From: Acanthosepion esculentum
Taxonomy: Eukaryota > Mollusca > Cephalopoda > Sepiida > Sepiidae
Length of the DNA: 64,000 nt
Assembly: GCA_964036315.1 (NCBI GenBank)
Contig: OZ038487.1
Span: forward strand, 56,992,287 to 57,056,286
Direction: 5' to 3'
Every line of letters begins with the position of its first letter. The first letter of the stretch is position 1. Both the position numbers and the translations under genes were made by a program. Shown here in pieces: positions 33,540 to 45,284 of this stretch. The notes under the pieces were generated by a model, which worked only from the letters and a program-made list of their open reading frames with translations, did not search any database and was not told the DNA's origin.

Positions 33540-34350
33540 AACTATTTGTTCTTTCATATTTGTTAAAGCAAGCACTCTACACCTAGAGTTATGAGTTGTC
33601 TGTGAATGAGCTTCCAGTCCACTCAGTGATATTGTCAGTCCATTTTTTTTTCCTCTGCATGTCTCTTCTTTTGCCTAAGCTGGTACTTTTTGGAGTGGCA
33701 GGCACAGTGGATAGCGGCTCGGATTGAGGAATCGGAGAGCCGAGTTCGATTTCCAGTCAAATCCATTACATTCACTTATGGGCTAATAACCTTGGGAAAA
33801 GTATGAATCCTCTTCTTCTCCCCACTGCTATGAGTAAATAGCAGGACAGACTGGTTTCTATAGCCTTGGATGGTGACTAGTCTACTGCAGAAAGAAATGG
33901 CAACCTGCTGCGGGAAAAAATCTGCTTTGTCAGTAATGTATTGAACGATACATGATCGCCTAAACATATATCATACATGGCGCATAACTGACTGAGTGGA
34001 AAAGATTGTTGGCTCTTATGATTTGGCCAACACTATTTCAGTTTTCTCTTTTTGTTAGTTGACGTTTTCCAATGAGCCTGTTCCTTTTTGGTGTTTTGTA
34101 CTGTGTCATTTCTGATGTGATCTATATAGGAATTCTGCTGTTAATGTCCAAGATTCATAGGTGTACAGAGCTGTTAAGAAGGCTAATGCAGACAGCAGTC
34201 TGATCTTTAATCTCAGACAGCGTTTTTTGTCTTTCCAGATATTTTTTAGTTTTGCGACAACCACCACTATTTGTACGGCTCATGAAATTATTTCTGTTCT
34301 GCAACCCACTTTGTGATTAATCGAGCTAAGATATTTGAATTATAGAATTC
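33540..34350 (-). mobile_element. RTE-like LINE C-terminus, split by a SINE
   Basis: Minus strand, right part (34350-34010): WKDKKRCLRLKIRLLSALAF, then LYTYESWTL (consensus LYGAETWTL). Left part (33690-33540): KWTDNITEWTGSSFTDN (consensus RGRP-KRW-DNI-EWTG). The two collinear parts are separated by the SINE at 33690-34010. Confidence 0.75.
33690..34010 (+). mobile_element. Full-length tRNA-derived SINE inserted in a LINE
   Basis: tRNA-like head 'caggcacagtggatagcggctcgg' (box A) and 'gagagccgagttcgatttcc' (box B), the shared body, 'tctactgcagaaagaaatggcaacctgctgcgggaaaaa', and an end hairpin 'tgtattgaacgatacatgatcgcc'. Most complete copy of this SINE in the window. Possible partial target duplication 'gagtgg'. 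Confidence 0.85.
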
Positions 34351-34354
34351 TTTT

Positions 34355-35115
34355 TCTTTATGTACCATGTCTCTTCAGGAGGTAGGTGATCATGGTCCTC
34401 TGCATCTTCCTATCTTTTGTAGCCCCCCCAATAAATTCTATCTTTATTTTTCCCAAACCTTGTTCTACCATCCATTTACTGAATCCCATCAAGTATTGTT
34501 TTCTTCATTTCTTTCCCTCAATCTGCCCTGTGAGTATCAAATTTTCCAAACCCTCCATCCTCATTACATGCCTCAGAATTTCAACTGCCTCTTCCTGATG
34601 TTAAGTATAAGTTTCTTTTTTTTTCCATTTTTTTCTAAAACCTCATTATTGCTTACATGTTTGGTCCATGATATCCTCAGCATCTTTCTGTCGAACCACA
34701 TTTCTGTTGCTTCAAGTCTCTTCTTTGTCTTTGAGGAGATTGTCCAGCATTTACTGCCATATAGTAGGACAGATATCATGTAACAGTTCAGTACTCTTTT
34801 CTTTGTTTCTAGCAAAGTTTCTCCCTCTTAATACTCTGCTTAGCTTTTGGAGTGTATCTTTGGCTATCCTAATACGCTTTCGGATCTCAGTGTCACACTT
34901 TCTGTCCTGTTAAAACACTTCCTAGATATTAAAATTTTTGTACTTGTTTGATTTTAGTATCCTCAATTTGTAATTTGCATTTTCAGCTCATTCCTTTGCT
35001 GATAACCATGCATTCTATCTTGTAGTTTATATTTCATCCTTTCTTCTCATTTTCCTTTGTAGGAGCTTTTGTAGTTTCCTTTCAATGTCTGCTATCAACA
35101 CTGTCATCTGCATAA
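34355..35115 (-). mobile_element. RTE-like LINE C-terminal relic
   Basis: Minus strand frame: ETKKRVLNCYMISVLLYGSK, CWTISSKTKKRLEATEMWFD, RKMLRISWTKHVSNNEVL, and KRQLKF after a small insertion. RT remnants upstream (35100-34920) and the 3' end 'ctcctgaagagacatgg' at 34380. Collinear with the + strand copy at 45285-46350. Confidence 0.85.
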
Positions 35116-35216
35116 CTTATGTTAAGATTGTATAATAAGAGTGAAAATATTTCATTTTAAAACATTGAAATATTGATTGTTCTGTTATTAGTGACTATTC
35201 AAGCAGTGTAACTGTT

Positions 35217-35277
35217 GTACATATATATATATATAATGTATAAACATAAAAGAATGTCTTAAAATATATATTTATAT

Positions 35278-35313
<36 letters not shown>
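35217..35313. repeat. (TA)n and (CA)n microsatellites
   Basis: TA at 35218-35235 and CA at 35281-35312. A further TA array lies at 35664-35690. Confidence 0.9.
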
Positions 35314-35314
<1 letters not shown>

Positions 35315-35524
35315 TATAGTATTGGTGTATACGGAATAAATTCCAATAACCAAAAAATACTATTCTTAAAAGAGTGCATCATACAGAATAGAGCAAATAT
35401 AATTTATTCAAAAATTATAACATAAATATGTTATGAAATCATTACAAAAATAGTCATTTTGTTTCAACACTTCTGGTGATGGTGTTGAATTATAATTTTC
35501 GAATTATATATATATATATTTGTG

Positions 35525-35619
35525 TATAAAATGACAACTGGAAAAATCTTAGATCTTGAAAAAGTCGGAAGACAAAACGTGTCGGCAAGATCTAAGATTT
35601 TTCCAATTGTCATTTTATA
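35525..35619 (+). repeat. 34-bp inverted repeat enclosing a hammerhead-like core
   Basis: Arms 35525-35558 and 35586-35619 are complementary with one mismatch. The 27-base loop holds a small GTC-GGAA-GAC hairpin, then AAAAC and GTGTC. Together with the preceding CTTGAAAA this resembles a decayed hammerhead with a very long helix I. It could equally be a simple foldback repeat. Confidence 0.6.
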
Positions 35620-35662
35620 CCAATATGTCTTGTCCACAGAGTTGATCTGGGAATTTAACTAT

Positions 35663-35694
<32 letters not shown>

Positions 35695-35814
35695 CATACA
35701 TATAATTTTTTTATTTTTATTTATTTTATTACATTTTTCCAGTCTGATTATAATTTATCACACATCCGGATCAAGTTTATAAAGAAACTGTTTAAATTTC
35801 ATAATGTTTTTGAT

Positions 35815-35900
35815 TAAGTCCTTTCAACCATCACTAGTCATCATCAGGAATGTTAATGTTGTCAGTTAGAACAGAACATTTTTCATTGATTCCATTATGG
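35815..35900 (-). mobile_element. Penelope-like end fragment (possible)
   Basis: Minus strand CCTGATGATGACTAGTGATGG, then TTGAAAGG, gives a CTGATGA...GAAA order, but stem II pairs weakly. Composition and position match other Penelope-type ends nearby. Confidence 0.3.
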
Positions 35901-35994
35901 CATTTTTATAGAAATGATATAATTCTAATTAGTCTGTGATTAGATATCATCATGGAAAGTGGAATTGGTAAGTGGATTTCATGCTTTAGCTTAG

Positions 35995-36125
35995 TCATAT
36001 GCATTCACTTTGCACTAATACCCTTGGATAAGGATTGATTCTGTTTCTTCTCCCCACCTCCAGTTATGGGTTAAATAACAGAATACACTGGGCTCTTTAA
36101 CATTGGATGGCAGCCAGACTAGGAG
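35995..36125 (+). mobile_element. SINE body fragment
   Basis: 'tgcattcactttgcactaatacccttggataagg', 'cttctccccacctccagttatgggttaaataacag' and 'ggatggcagcc', in SINE order. The tRNA head is missing. Confidence 0.65.
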
Positions 36126-36174
36126 AAGTGTGGAGACAGCAGAAAACTACTGCAAAATCTTTCCCAAGAAATCC

Positions 36175-36265
36175 TGTCAATTCATATGTAATAAACAAAA
36201 TGAAGCTGTGGAGAGCTGTGATCACCTATATATTGAAAGGACATGGTGTTTAAAAAAGAATTCTG
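36175..36265 (+). mobile_element. RTE-like LINE 3' terminal scrap
   Basis: 'gtggagagctgtgatcacctatatattgaaaggacatgg' equals the LINE 3' end seen at 46290-46340. Confidence 0.6.
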
Positions 36266-36821
36266 TTATCGTGCAGTTTTTGTCTGTCAATGTTATCAGT
36301 TCCAATATATTAGATCTTGTCCCTTTATTGAAAAAAAAACATTTGTAAGAAAGGGGGAGAAAGAGAGATTTGTCTTTTAGGGATCTGTTCTTAGTTTAAA
36401 GTGGATTAGATTGAATTATCATATTTTATCCTTTAATACAGTTGCTGTTTTTTTTTGTTTTTTTTTCATTTTAACAACCTGTTTAAAATAGTGCAACTAC
36501 TTTAGTTGCAGGTTGTTATTTAATGTGCTATATGAAAACAAAGCTAATTGAGAACAACAATAAAGTTTTGGGCATCTTATTAAAGTGTTGAAGCTTGAGG
36601 GCTGGCTTGTTTATAGCTCTCAAGATCTATAAGTCATTGACCTTTATAAGAAACAGAAATAAATGAGGAAAAAAAATTGCCTAATTACATTTATGAGAAA
36701 CCTTTGCCTCAGAATAAGTGTTGCTTACATGATCAATATTTTCATTTTCAGTTTATTGGATATTATTATATTTTTAGTTTATATATATATATATTATATA
36801 TATATATATGTTATAAAAATG

Positions 36822-36860
<39 letters not shown>

Positions 36861-38507
36861 CACACACACGTGGGAATCATTTTGAGACCATTTCTTTTCT
36901 TGCTGGAGATCTATCAGCAAAAATATATCCTGTTTGTTAGTGTGTTGTAAAAAAAGGATGGTGTGTCAATAGGGAAATGTCTGGCATTAATTTATTTTTG
37001 ATGAAGCTTGCTTTCAGTGGAACCATTGTCAGTAGATCATTTTAAGTGTGACGTTTATGTGATGCTGGCTGCAACTCGCATAAGGTGATACTTCTATTTT
37101 TTTTACTGAGGAAAATGTTTTGTCTTCAGCTACATTAATACAAAGTTGTGTTTTTTTGTTTTTTTTTTAAATGAAATGAAAAATGAAGAAATCAATAATG
37201 ATAAAAAGAAATAGAATTAAAAAAAAAAGAAAATGATTGTCATCTCTTTCTGCTATTCAAAATCTTAACCAGAACAAATTTTCAGAATGTTTTCTATTTA
37301 AAATAAAAAAAACTAAAGAAAGAAAACCTTTTCCCTGACATTTTCATTGTTATATTTTCCCCATTTGTTGTAATCTTTTATTCCTTTACTTTCTTTAAAA
37401 CTTGAAGCAAAAAAAATAAAAAATATCACCAAAAAATATAAATAAGTTGAGGTACATCTCTCTCAAAAATAAAAGAAAAAGACAGTGATGTCTTTCTTTT
37501 TTTGTGAATATTGGAAAAAATAATAAAATTCTTTACCTACATTAAACAGTTTCCATTAAAATTATTTCAACAGAAACCATTAACATTTTAAAGTTGTTTC
37601 TGCAGATTTTTCAAACATCTCGCGTATATTTAAACATTTTTGGCTTATTGTGTTCTGTATTTCCTTTGTTCAGAAAGAAATAAAGGAAAAATAACTTTTT
37701 TTCTGACTGAAAGTTTAGCTGACCTGACAAATATCAACAATAACAGAATGGCAGCCAAACAGAGATACAGAATGAATAAACAGACAATGGCAGTGCGGAT
37801 GAATGGATGGACCTTGAAAGGAAAATTGTAAATATCTATAATATTATGTGTGTGACATTCGCACATTTATGGGGTAGGCTAGAAAGAGAATGATGGATAT
37901 TATTTGTATGTTTTTATGTCTGTCTTCTTCATTACAATTATTGTAGCATTTCTTATGTCTCTCCCTAAGTGTATGCAACCTCATAAAAAAATCTTTTTCT
38001 TTTTTTAAAAATTTTTATTCTGTTTTTTTTTACTCTCCTGTTTTGCATACAAAATGTTTCCAGAAAGCAAACATCTATATAAAATATAAGGAACTTCAAG
38101 AGCTGTTAAACTTTTACTTCAGCAAACAAAATTCTGTTTTAAAAGATATGAAACACATTTTCTTTTATCTTTGACCTTTGCTGTTCTTGAGGTTTTGCTT
38201 TTGAGCATCTGTTCAAGACAACTGTTTGAAATATTTGTATCTATGAAGACTAAAGAGAAGGAAAATCCCCAGATTTATCTTGGCTAGCAAAGTTGATTGA
38301 AGTTTCCATTTGCTAAAGTTTGAAATCAAAAAAGCTTCCTCTAAAATCTGTATAGTATGACTTGCTTAGTTAAATCCTTAAGATAATTATCAATTCTATG
38401 GTTACTTCACAGATGAATAATTTGATTTTAAAATTAATATCCAAGCAATATATTAAATATTTCAGATTTTAAAAATATTACACTTAAAAATACAAAGCAC
38501 TTTGAGA
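36266..38507. other. Unassigned AT-rich DNA with TA repeats at 36780-36858
   Basis: About 2.2 kb with many homopolymer A/T runs. No gene, SINE or LINE motif was recognised. Confidence 0.5.
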
Positions 38508-38509
38508 TA

Positions 38510-40241
38510 CACTACAGGCAAAAAGTTTGGGGTCACCCAAATTTAAAAAAATTAAAATGAGATATTTTTGTATTTTACAGTAAAAAAAAATCAATAACTA
38601 CAGTGTATTTGCTTTTATTTTGACAAAAACTAAGCAGTGAACTATAAAAAGATATCATGCAACAGCATCATATTTTGTTTCCATCAATAAAACCACCAAC
38701 TACCTTAATTACTGCTTTACAAATTTTTGTCATTCTTTCCAACAGTTTTTGAAAAAAAAAGTAGATGGCTGGCCTTCCCAAGCATTCTTCAAGCACTGAA
38801 AAAATTCACTCTTTGGGTATTCTCTTCAAATTCTCTTATCCAATTCATCCCAGACTAATTCCATGGAAGAGAGGTCAGGAGATTGAGATGGCCAAGTTAT
38901 AATTTCCAAAATGTTGTTTCTTGTTTTTTGACTTGAAGTTATTTTGATATATTTTAGAAATGTTTTGGATTATTGTCTTGTTGAAAGGTGAATTTTTTCC
39001 AATTTTGCATAACCCAGATGGTATAGCATGTTTTTACAAAATTGAATGATATTCTTCTTTCTTTCATGATTCCCTGGTCCTGAATCAAATCTTCAGACCT
39101 TTTGGTAATGCCAAAAACTCTACTGACGTGTTAATGTTGAAAACAAAACATTGTTTCTCATACAAAATATTCATAATTTAGCAAAATGCATTTTGGGCAG
39201 AAGAATCCAAATTTGAATTTTTGGTAGTAAGAGGAGCTGGGAGAAAAACTGAAAAATTAAATCAAATACACTGTATAGGGTGCAATAGGTAAATTGTCAC
39301 CATTTTATATTCTTAATTTCATGCATGCATGTTGCTTGTTTTTGATTTTGTCAATTGCACAGCATAGCAGGGTCACTTGGGCAGCATCTGTGAGAAAAAG
39401 AGCACCATGATGCAATTCATTTTGCCAGAAATTTGGAAATGGCATGCTGTATTGCTTGGCATTCGCACCAGAAACTCCAATACGAACATTTCAAAGTATC
39501 TGGGTGTCAATCTGAGAACAGTTCAGAGGAGTCGGAAAGAGTTGGATGTATCTGATGGTGATTACGAAGGTACGGCAGCTTGAAAATCTCACTCTGATTA
39601 AAAGAACACCTTAATTTGTTGGTGAGTGCTACAGACCAAACACTGAGGCCTACATCAAGTGTCTTGAGGACGTAGTGTTGCCCTGGGTAAAGAGGGTGGC
39701 TGCTGGAAGACCCTATGTCTGGAAAGAGGACTCTGCACCATGCCACACAAACAGGAGAACCCTGTCATGGCTGTCAGACAAATTCTGCGACCACATCACC
39801 CTTTATATCTGGCCACTTAACTCCCCAGACTGAATCCCCCCCACTTGATTATTGTGTGTGGGGTGCAGTTGAGTAAGAGACCAACAAAACTCCTTGTAAC
39901 ACCAAAGATGAACAGAAGGCAAGGAATATGGCAAGATTCACCAACTGTTTAGAAGAGTTGCAGGAGATTCTGAAGACATTTGGAGGCTGTGGTTGAAACC
40001 AATGTTGATTTTATTGAATAAGTTTACTCTTTAATGTTTCAAGATATTTTTGTGTAATTTTGTTAAATATATCTGTTAAAATGAGATGTCACTGCTATTT
40101 TCATTTTTGCATAATTTAGACAATTTATTCGTTGCACACTAGTTATTGAAATTTTAAAAAAAGAATACAAAAATATCTCATGTTAATTTTTTTTTTTTTT
40201 TTAAGAGATGCAGGGTGGCCATAAACTTTTCATCTGTAGCA
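38510..40241 (-). mobile_element. Tc1-like (DD34E) transposon, decayed host of a nested element
   Basis: TA at 38508-38509 and 40242-40243. Inverted ends 'cactacaggcaaaaagtttggggtcaccc' and 'tgctacagatgaaaagtttatggccaccc', extending into shared 'aatgagatatttttgtatt'. The minus strand holds the C-terminal half of a Tc1 transposase: FQQDNNPKH, then WPSQSPDLSSMELVWDELDK and further to 38640. The N-terminal half is gone, and most of the right interior is replaced by the element at 39278-40139. Confidence 0.85.
39278..40139 (+). mobile_element. Mariner/Tc1-superfamily relic nested in the Tc1 element
   Basis: TA at 39276-39277 and 40140-40141. Inverted ends 'gggtgcaataggtaaattgtc' and 'gtgtgcaacgaataaattgtc'. 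The + strand reads a transposase in pieces: LPWVKRVAAGRPYVWKEDSA, PCHTNRRTLSWLSDKFCDH, WPLNSPD, YVWGAVE-like. It has the usual order (D)SAPCHT ... WP-NSPD ... D-Y-WG. A deletion removed about a third of the gene and stops are frequent. Confidence 0.85.
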
Positions 40242-40334
40242 TATGTCTAAATGAATAAAACTCAGTTTTCCTTTAAGTCTGGAAAAGTGTCATCTCTATA
40301 TTCTCATTATTTCTGTCTGTATTTTTAGGATGTG

Positions 40335-40690
40335 AAACTTTTATTATTTACATCTGGACTGTTGCCCTCATCTTTGTTGTTAATATCACAATGTTTCAGT
40401 CGTCATACCTTCTGGCCTATCAGGTTGTTTTTGATCAGGGCAACCTTTAGCGAATTTCAAACCGAACCCTTTATTTAGTGTACAAGGGTAGATTGTTTTC
40501 GTTCCACTGACCATGTCTACAGACATCTTGTCTAATTCTTATTTTAGTACTGCACAATTATTGCTTGCAACATTTCCACCGAGTCCAAGAAGAGTAGACT
40601 AGTGAATTAAAGCATTGATTCATGAATTTGATGACATAGTAACTGTGACTTATGACCAGGTAGTAGGGAATTGGACCCCATTCATATCTC
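40335..40690 (-). mobile_element. Penelope-like element end, copy 2
   Basis: Collinear with 27950-28260. The hammerhead boxes are damaged: the first reads CCTGATAGGCC, with the GA of CTGATGA missing, and the second reads GAAACATT instead of GAAACGTT. A tRNA-like tail ('agtaactgtgactta') follows on the + strand. Confidence 0.55.
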
Positions 40691-41381
40691 ATGAAAATTA
40701 TTTAATAGGTACTTTTAGATAGGGTCTCTCAGTAGTAGCCTGTTATAGGAATAGCTGCATAAACTATTTCCTTTAAACAAAACAGATGATGACTTGGGTT
40801 TTTAGTTCAGACTGTGCATTTGAATCTTTTTTTGTCACTGTGGAAAATGAAATATTATACTATTATGATTCTGAAGTGTATTTTCTTAGATGATTATTTT
40901 TTGATCAATAAATAAAAAAGTAGTTGAATTGTTGATGTTTCAGTGTTTATTTACATCATCTTCACAGAATATTTAGTTTTTCTCTTATTTGATAGCAAGG
41001 TAAAATTTTTAATATTTTGTCTTTAAATGAATTACAGCCAGTTACTTTTAAGTTTCAAATAGATGGAATGGATTAATTATTCTATTTTATAGAAAAATCC
41101 TTCTTAAGCATCTTTATTTCAACAACCTCTTTTATGAAATATTTGAATGAAACAATTTTTCATAGAATGCTCTCAGCCTAAATTAATGGTCAGAAAAGAA
41201 ATTTCTGGAATATTTAATAAAAGGTGTTGTTGGAATGACAATGTTCCAGGTAGATTTTTTTCTCAAAAGAACAATCATTCTGGCTCGTTTATTTGGTGAA
41301 ACCAAGTTTTTGTGGAATAATTTACTTCTAAATTTTGTTTTTCTTTTTATATTAGAAAAATCTTCAATGACAATTTTTTTT
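40691..41381. other. Unassigned AT-rich DNA upstream of CAAP1 exon 1
   Basis: No promoter motif or CpG enrichment, and no recognised repeat. Confidence 0.5.
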
Positions 41382-41443
41382 TGTTTTTCAGTTTTCCTTC
41401 TCAACTCTGTTCCTGGTTTTACATTCCCTGAATCCATACCACC
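41382..41443 (+). promoter_or_regulatory. Probable 3' splice site and 5'UTR of CAAP1 start exon
   Basis: A T-rich tract (tttgtttttcag) ends with AG at 41391, immediately before the 52-base leader to the CAAP1 ATG. The surrounding 300 bases are AT-rich and lack CpG, TATA or other promoter features. I infer that the start exon is internal and spliced to an upstream non-coding exon. The alternative is that transcription starts in this AT-rich stretch and the AG is chance. Confidence 0.45.
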
Positions 41444-41581
41444 ATGCCAGCTGCAAAGATGGTAGCTGATTCCACTCAAAGTGATTCTGCCTTGGAACGG
41501 AAAAAGAGACGTCGGGATGATAAGGATTACCATAAAAAGAATAAAAAAGATGGCAATAGATCAAGACGTAGTCACTCACCA
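41444..41581 (+). CDS. CAAP1: CAAP1-like gene, coding exon 1 (start codon)
   Basis: First coding exon of a caspase activity and apoptosis inhibitor 1 (CAAP1/C9orf82 family) homologue. It encodes 46 residues in phase 0, from ATG in a good context (ccaccATG) to CCA, followed by the donor gtaagt at 41582. The peptide is hydrophilic and basic: a KKRRRDDKD cluster, then KKNKKDG and RSRRSHSP, like the low-complexity basic N-terminus of vertebrate CAAP1. Another in-frame Met lies at residue 6. A polypyrimidine tract ending in CAG at 41389-41391 precedes the ATG by 52 bases, so the exon probably begins at 41392 with 5'UTR and a non-coding exon may lie upstream. The assignment depends on exons 2 and 3; alone this exon would not be identifiable. 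Family members are described as nuclear anti-apoptotic proteins; nothing here shows function directly. Confidence 0.8.
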
Positions 41582-41779
41582 GTAAGTACCTTGAATCCAT
41601 TATTCTCCCACTAAGACCTTGAAATTTCTCAATAACTCATCTATTAGACTATTGAATTGAAAAAGGCTGTGTCACCTGAAAAAGGTTTGACAAATCCTTG
41701 AGGAGTAATTATTATTTGGGATTATAAGAATATGCCTTGATGTTCAAATTAACATATTTAAAAAACATAAGTACAAAGG

Positions 41780-41835
41780 ATAGGAAGTTGTAGAGAGCAA
41801 TGTCCTGAAAGGACATGGAACATAGGAGGAGATAT
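41780..41835 (+). mobile_element. RTE-like LINE 3' terminal scrap
   Basis: 'gttgtagagagcaatgtcctgaaaggacatggaacata' matches the LINE terminus, with an internal deletion relative to 46290-46340. Confidence 0.5.
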
Positions 41836-42059
41836 CATGACTGATGTTGTCAGAGTAATTAACTTTGAAGAAAGTAGATTGTATTTGTTCTCACTTACTT
41901 TCTATGCTTTGCTGTAGTTTACTATTGACAAGAGTATTACTGTCATGCAGGGAGGATTGGGTTCATGCCTTTGTCAAAAATAAATCCGTAAGTTTAATAT
42001 TGACATCAGTGCTCAAAGCCAAAATCCTCTATCAGTAAAACTTAAAATATGCTGACTTC

Positions 42060-42320
42060 ATCCCCTGCAGATTCAGAATGGGGAATATGAGAGCCGAGTT
42101 TGAATTCCATTCGAGTTTATTATATTCACATACACACATACTGTTGGGAAAGGTTTAAATCCATCTCTTCTCCCTCCAGCTATCAGTTAGATAGTTGTAT
42201 CTGAAACAATCATTATCAGCCAAACAATTGTTAATGCAATGGCAAAAAAATATTATTCTTACAATCCAAAATATGTTTTGGCATTAAATAACCTGCAAAG
42301 AGTTAATATGTTATAAAAAA
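42060..42320 (+). mobile_element. tRNA-derived SINE with ATTAAATAACC tail
   Basis: 'gagagccgagtttgaattccattcg', 'ttgggaaaggtttaaatcc', 'cttctccctccagctatcag', then the tail 'ggcattaaataacctgcaaagagttaatatgttataaaa'. Confidence 0.8.
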
Positions 42321-43629
42321 ACAAATCATGGGCACTTATTTTTTTCCTTATCCTTCAGTAGCTTTTACCTTGACTTCATTCCATAGGAGTTGATGACCAC
42401 TTTTTTTTCCTTCTATACTTGATCACCTATACTTGATTTTTCCTGTGACTACAGCCTTTTGATGTTTCTCCATTACTTTTGGAGGTTGGCTGGTCTTGCC
42501 ATTGTATTCTTTGCTACAACTACATAGGATAAATACATGCAGTTCTTGATCATGTTCTCTTCCAAGGGAGGCTTGGCTTGTGGAAGATATCTCCAGTGTT
42601 GGAATGATTTGGAATACCATTCTGATGTTGAATGGACTGTGGATCCTCTGAATCTTTTAAGTTGTACCCCTTATGTATGATAGACTGTATCATATTTTTC
42701 ATTGTTGTCTCCAACTCTTCTGTGTGTGTAAGCTGATATTATCCCTGCAGAGTAGTTGTTAACTTAAAGATGTTTTTAATGCTGATCATCTGTTGGTGTG
42801 TCAGGATTGATACTTATGCGTTTGGCTCCAAACTGTAGTTAGCGATATAAATTAGCATAATTTTGTATTTTGAAAATTAGTATATGGTAAAGACATTCAT
42901 AGAAATACATACTCCAATGTGGAGGATACTGAGCAGGTTTGTTGACGTAACAAAATTATTATTATTTTTTTTGCTGGTTGACTTGGTATTATAAATATTC
43001 TGATGGTTATTGAAATCAATTATTTTCATCATAATGATCATCATTTTGGTGGTGTTGTAAAATGAATTGGGTGGCACTTAAAACTTCTCAGCCCATCTAA
43101 GAAGGGGGTTCCAACAACAAAATTCTGCTATTTAGTCATTTCGTCAATTTTTGGATATGGAACAGGCCAAGAACTTTTCAGCAATCCTCTATATAATTTA
43201 TCCTAGAGCTTTCCAGATATTTTGCATTTGTAAGAAACTTTTTAAATGTAAAATTTTTTTGCAACACAAATTAAGTTTTTGTTAGCCAAGCCAAATATAT
43301 AATTCAAAATGTCTATAAAAGGAAATAATTCAATACAAAATGTAGTTAATAATTAAAGAAACACATTTTTATAGTCAACTAGACCACCCATATACCCGTT
43401 GGGTTCCTTTAAAAGCAGTTTATGATACAAAATGATGAGGTAACAATATTATCAATTTTATTATTACTTACACATATTTTAATTATTATTTGCAATGCAA
43501 GTTACTGTAATAATAAGTATTACTCATATTATACAATATTACTTATATAAAATGCAATAATAGATTAATAAATGGAAAGGTTTTCAGAATCTGTAAAAAA
43601 AATGCATAGAACAACAGAAAAAATGAGGT
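42321..43629. other. Unassigned
   Basis: The only motif seen is a 'gaacttttcagcaatcc' MITE-end at 43172. The rest is unrecognised. Confidence 0.5.
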
Positions 43630-43895
43630 TTACAGCCGTATCTCATTGAAACACTGGTTCTCATATGATCACCAACATTTAGCAATGTTGAGCTTGGTGA
43701 TTACCTAGATGGGTGATCACGAAGGAATACCAGGTGCTGTAAACTTGGATGTGCAGGTGGTGTAATGCATAACAGCTCTGAATAGGAAAACCAAGTTCCA
43801 TTTTCAGTCAGGTTCATTATATTGTACACAAATACTCTTGGAAAAGGTATGAATCCACGTCTTCTCCCTTCAGCGGTGGGTTATTAAGTAGAACT
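43630..43895 (+). mobile_element. Composite SINE with 5S rRNA-derived head (copy 2)
   Basis: 43630-43747 aligns with 5S rRNA from its 5' region (acagccgtatctcattgaa) to its end (gaataccaggtgctgtaaactt), including the conserved 'gggtgatcacgaaggaatacc'. It is followed without a gap by the tRNA-like 'aggtggtgtaatgcataacagctctg', the 'ccaagttcc' box B relic and the SINE body to about 43895. Confidence 0.9.
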
Positions 43896-44699
43896 TGTTT
43901 CTTCCTCATGCTTATTTCAAAATATGTAATGGTGGCAAACCAGCGTTCATCGATTTATTTACCATCAAGTCCTGTGACATAATATTCCAGCCATATAGAT
44001 TGTTTTACAATGACACACCCACTTTGCTTCTTCACCTGTCAAGTAGTTACCAAGCATCTGAGATATTTGTTTATAAAAAAAGTCCTAATGTAGTGTCGTG
44101 AATTGTATAAATATATGTTGTGTTATGTATATTTCAATTTATTTAATAATGTTGTTATAACGTATTATGAATATTTATTATTTTTCACATACCTAATATT
44201 TGGAAAACAATGTGCCAATGTTTGTTTATATATATGCAGATTACTATAACTATGTATTGAAAATGAATAATGAATTTCCTCTTAAAAATGCTGTAAAAAT
44301 AGAAAAACGGCCCTATCTCAAGAACCCCTTGTCTAATTTTAATGAAATTTGGAACTGCACATGCCAGGGGTTCAAGGTACAAAAAAGACTCATAAGTTGG
44401 CTGGAGTTTTATGTATCTTTTAAGCTGTATCTTGGGAATGCACATACACAAACATACATATGAGATAAGAGTTTTAATATTATGTAGATCTTATTCAATT
44501 TTATTTATTGTTTCATTCTGTCCAAGAATAATATGTTAATTTATGGTTTGATGATAATATTCTGTTTGATCGAACTTACCCCAAAATATCAGCTTGAATT
44601 CAGACTAAAGGTGTCTAGATAAGTAAGATTTCATCTCACAATGCAATTATTTAGTTATCTAGCTTTTTGATGTGATAAGTTTTTTATTGGGGGGGGGGC

Positions 44700-44735
<36 letters not shown>

Positions 44736-45284
44736 GCACAGGGGAATGCTGAAAATTTTTCAGCCTGGTTCACTAACTGAAATCTGACCAAATAACCAAA
44801 TTTTGTGTGAAATCCCTTTGTATAGGCAGCAAATTTTTCAGTAAGATGTAAACCTCACACAAGTGTAGGGCAGTTGTTAGCTTAATTTTTATCTCAAATT
44901 TTTAAATATAGTATATAAAAGTGGGGATCAGTAAGTCTGTATCTATATAGTATAATTCAAGTGGAGATCAATAAGTCTGAAGCTTGACATTTAGTCATTA
45001 AATGAATTTTGATCTGAAATTTTTGCTTTGTAATAAACAACTTTTGTGATTAGTGGAGAAGCATTGACTCAAATATATTGAAAATGCATTAGATTATGGT
45101 TATTAATATTTGTTGTGTAAAATGAAAGCTTTTTGTTTATCTTTTGGCTATAGACCAGTTGATGTATTTACATATATATGAAGAGGTACTGAAAAATTCT
45201 TACCTTAACCAAGAAGCACTTCCAATAAAATAGGATGTTTGGTGATATTTATGCTCCGAGTGAGCAATATAGATGCAAAGGAAT
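43896..45284. other. Unassigned, with (TA)n at 44702-44733
   Basis: Two 'tgctgaaaatttttcagcc'-type MITE ends (44747, 45185). 44280-44460 has balanced composition but no recognised protein or repeat. Confidence 0.5.
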
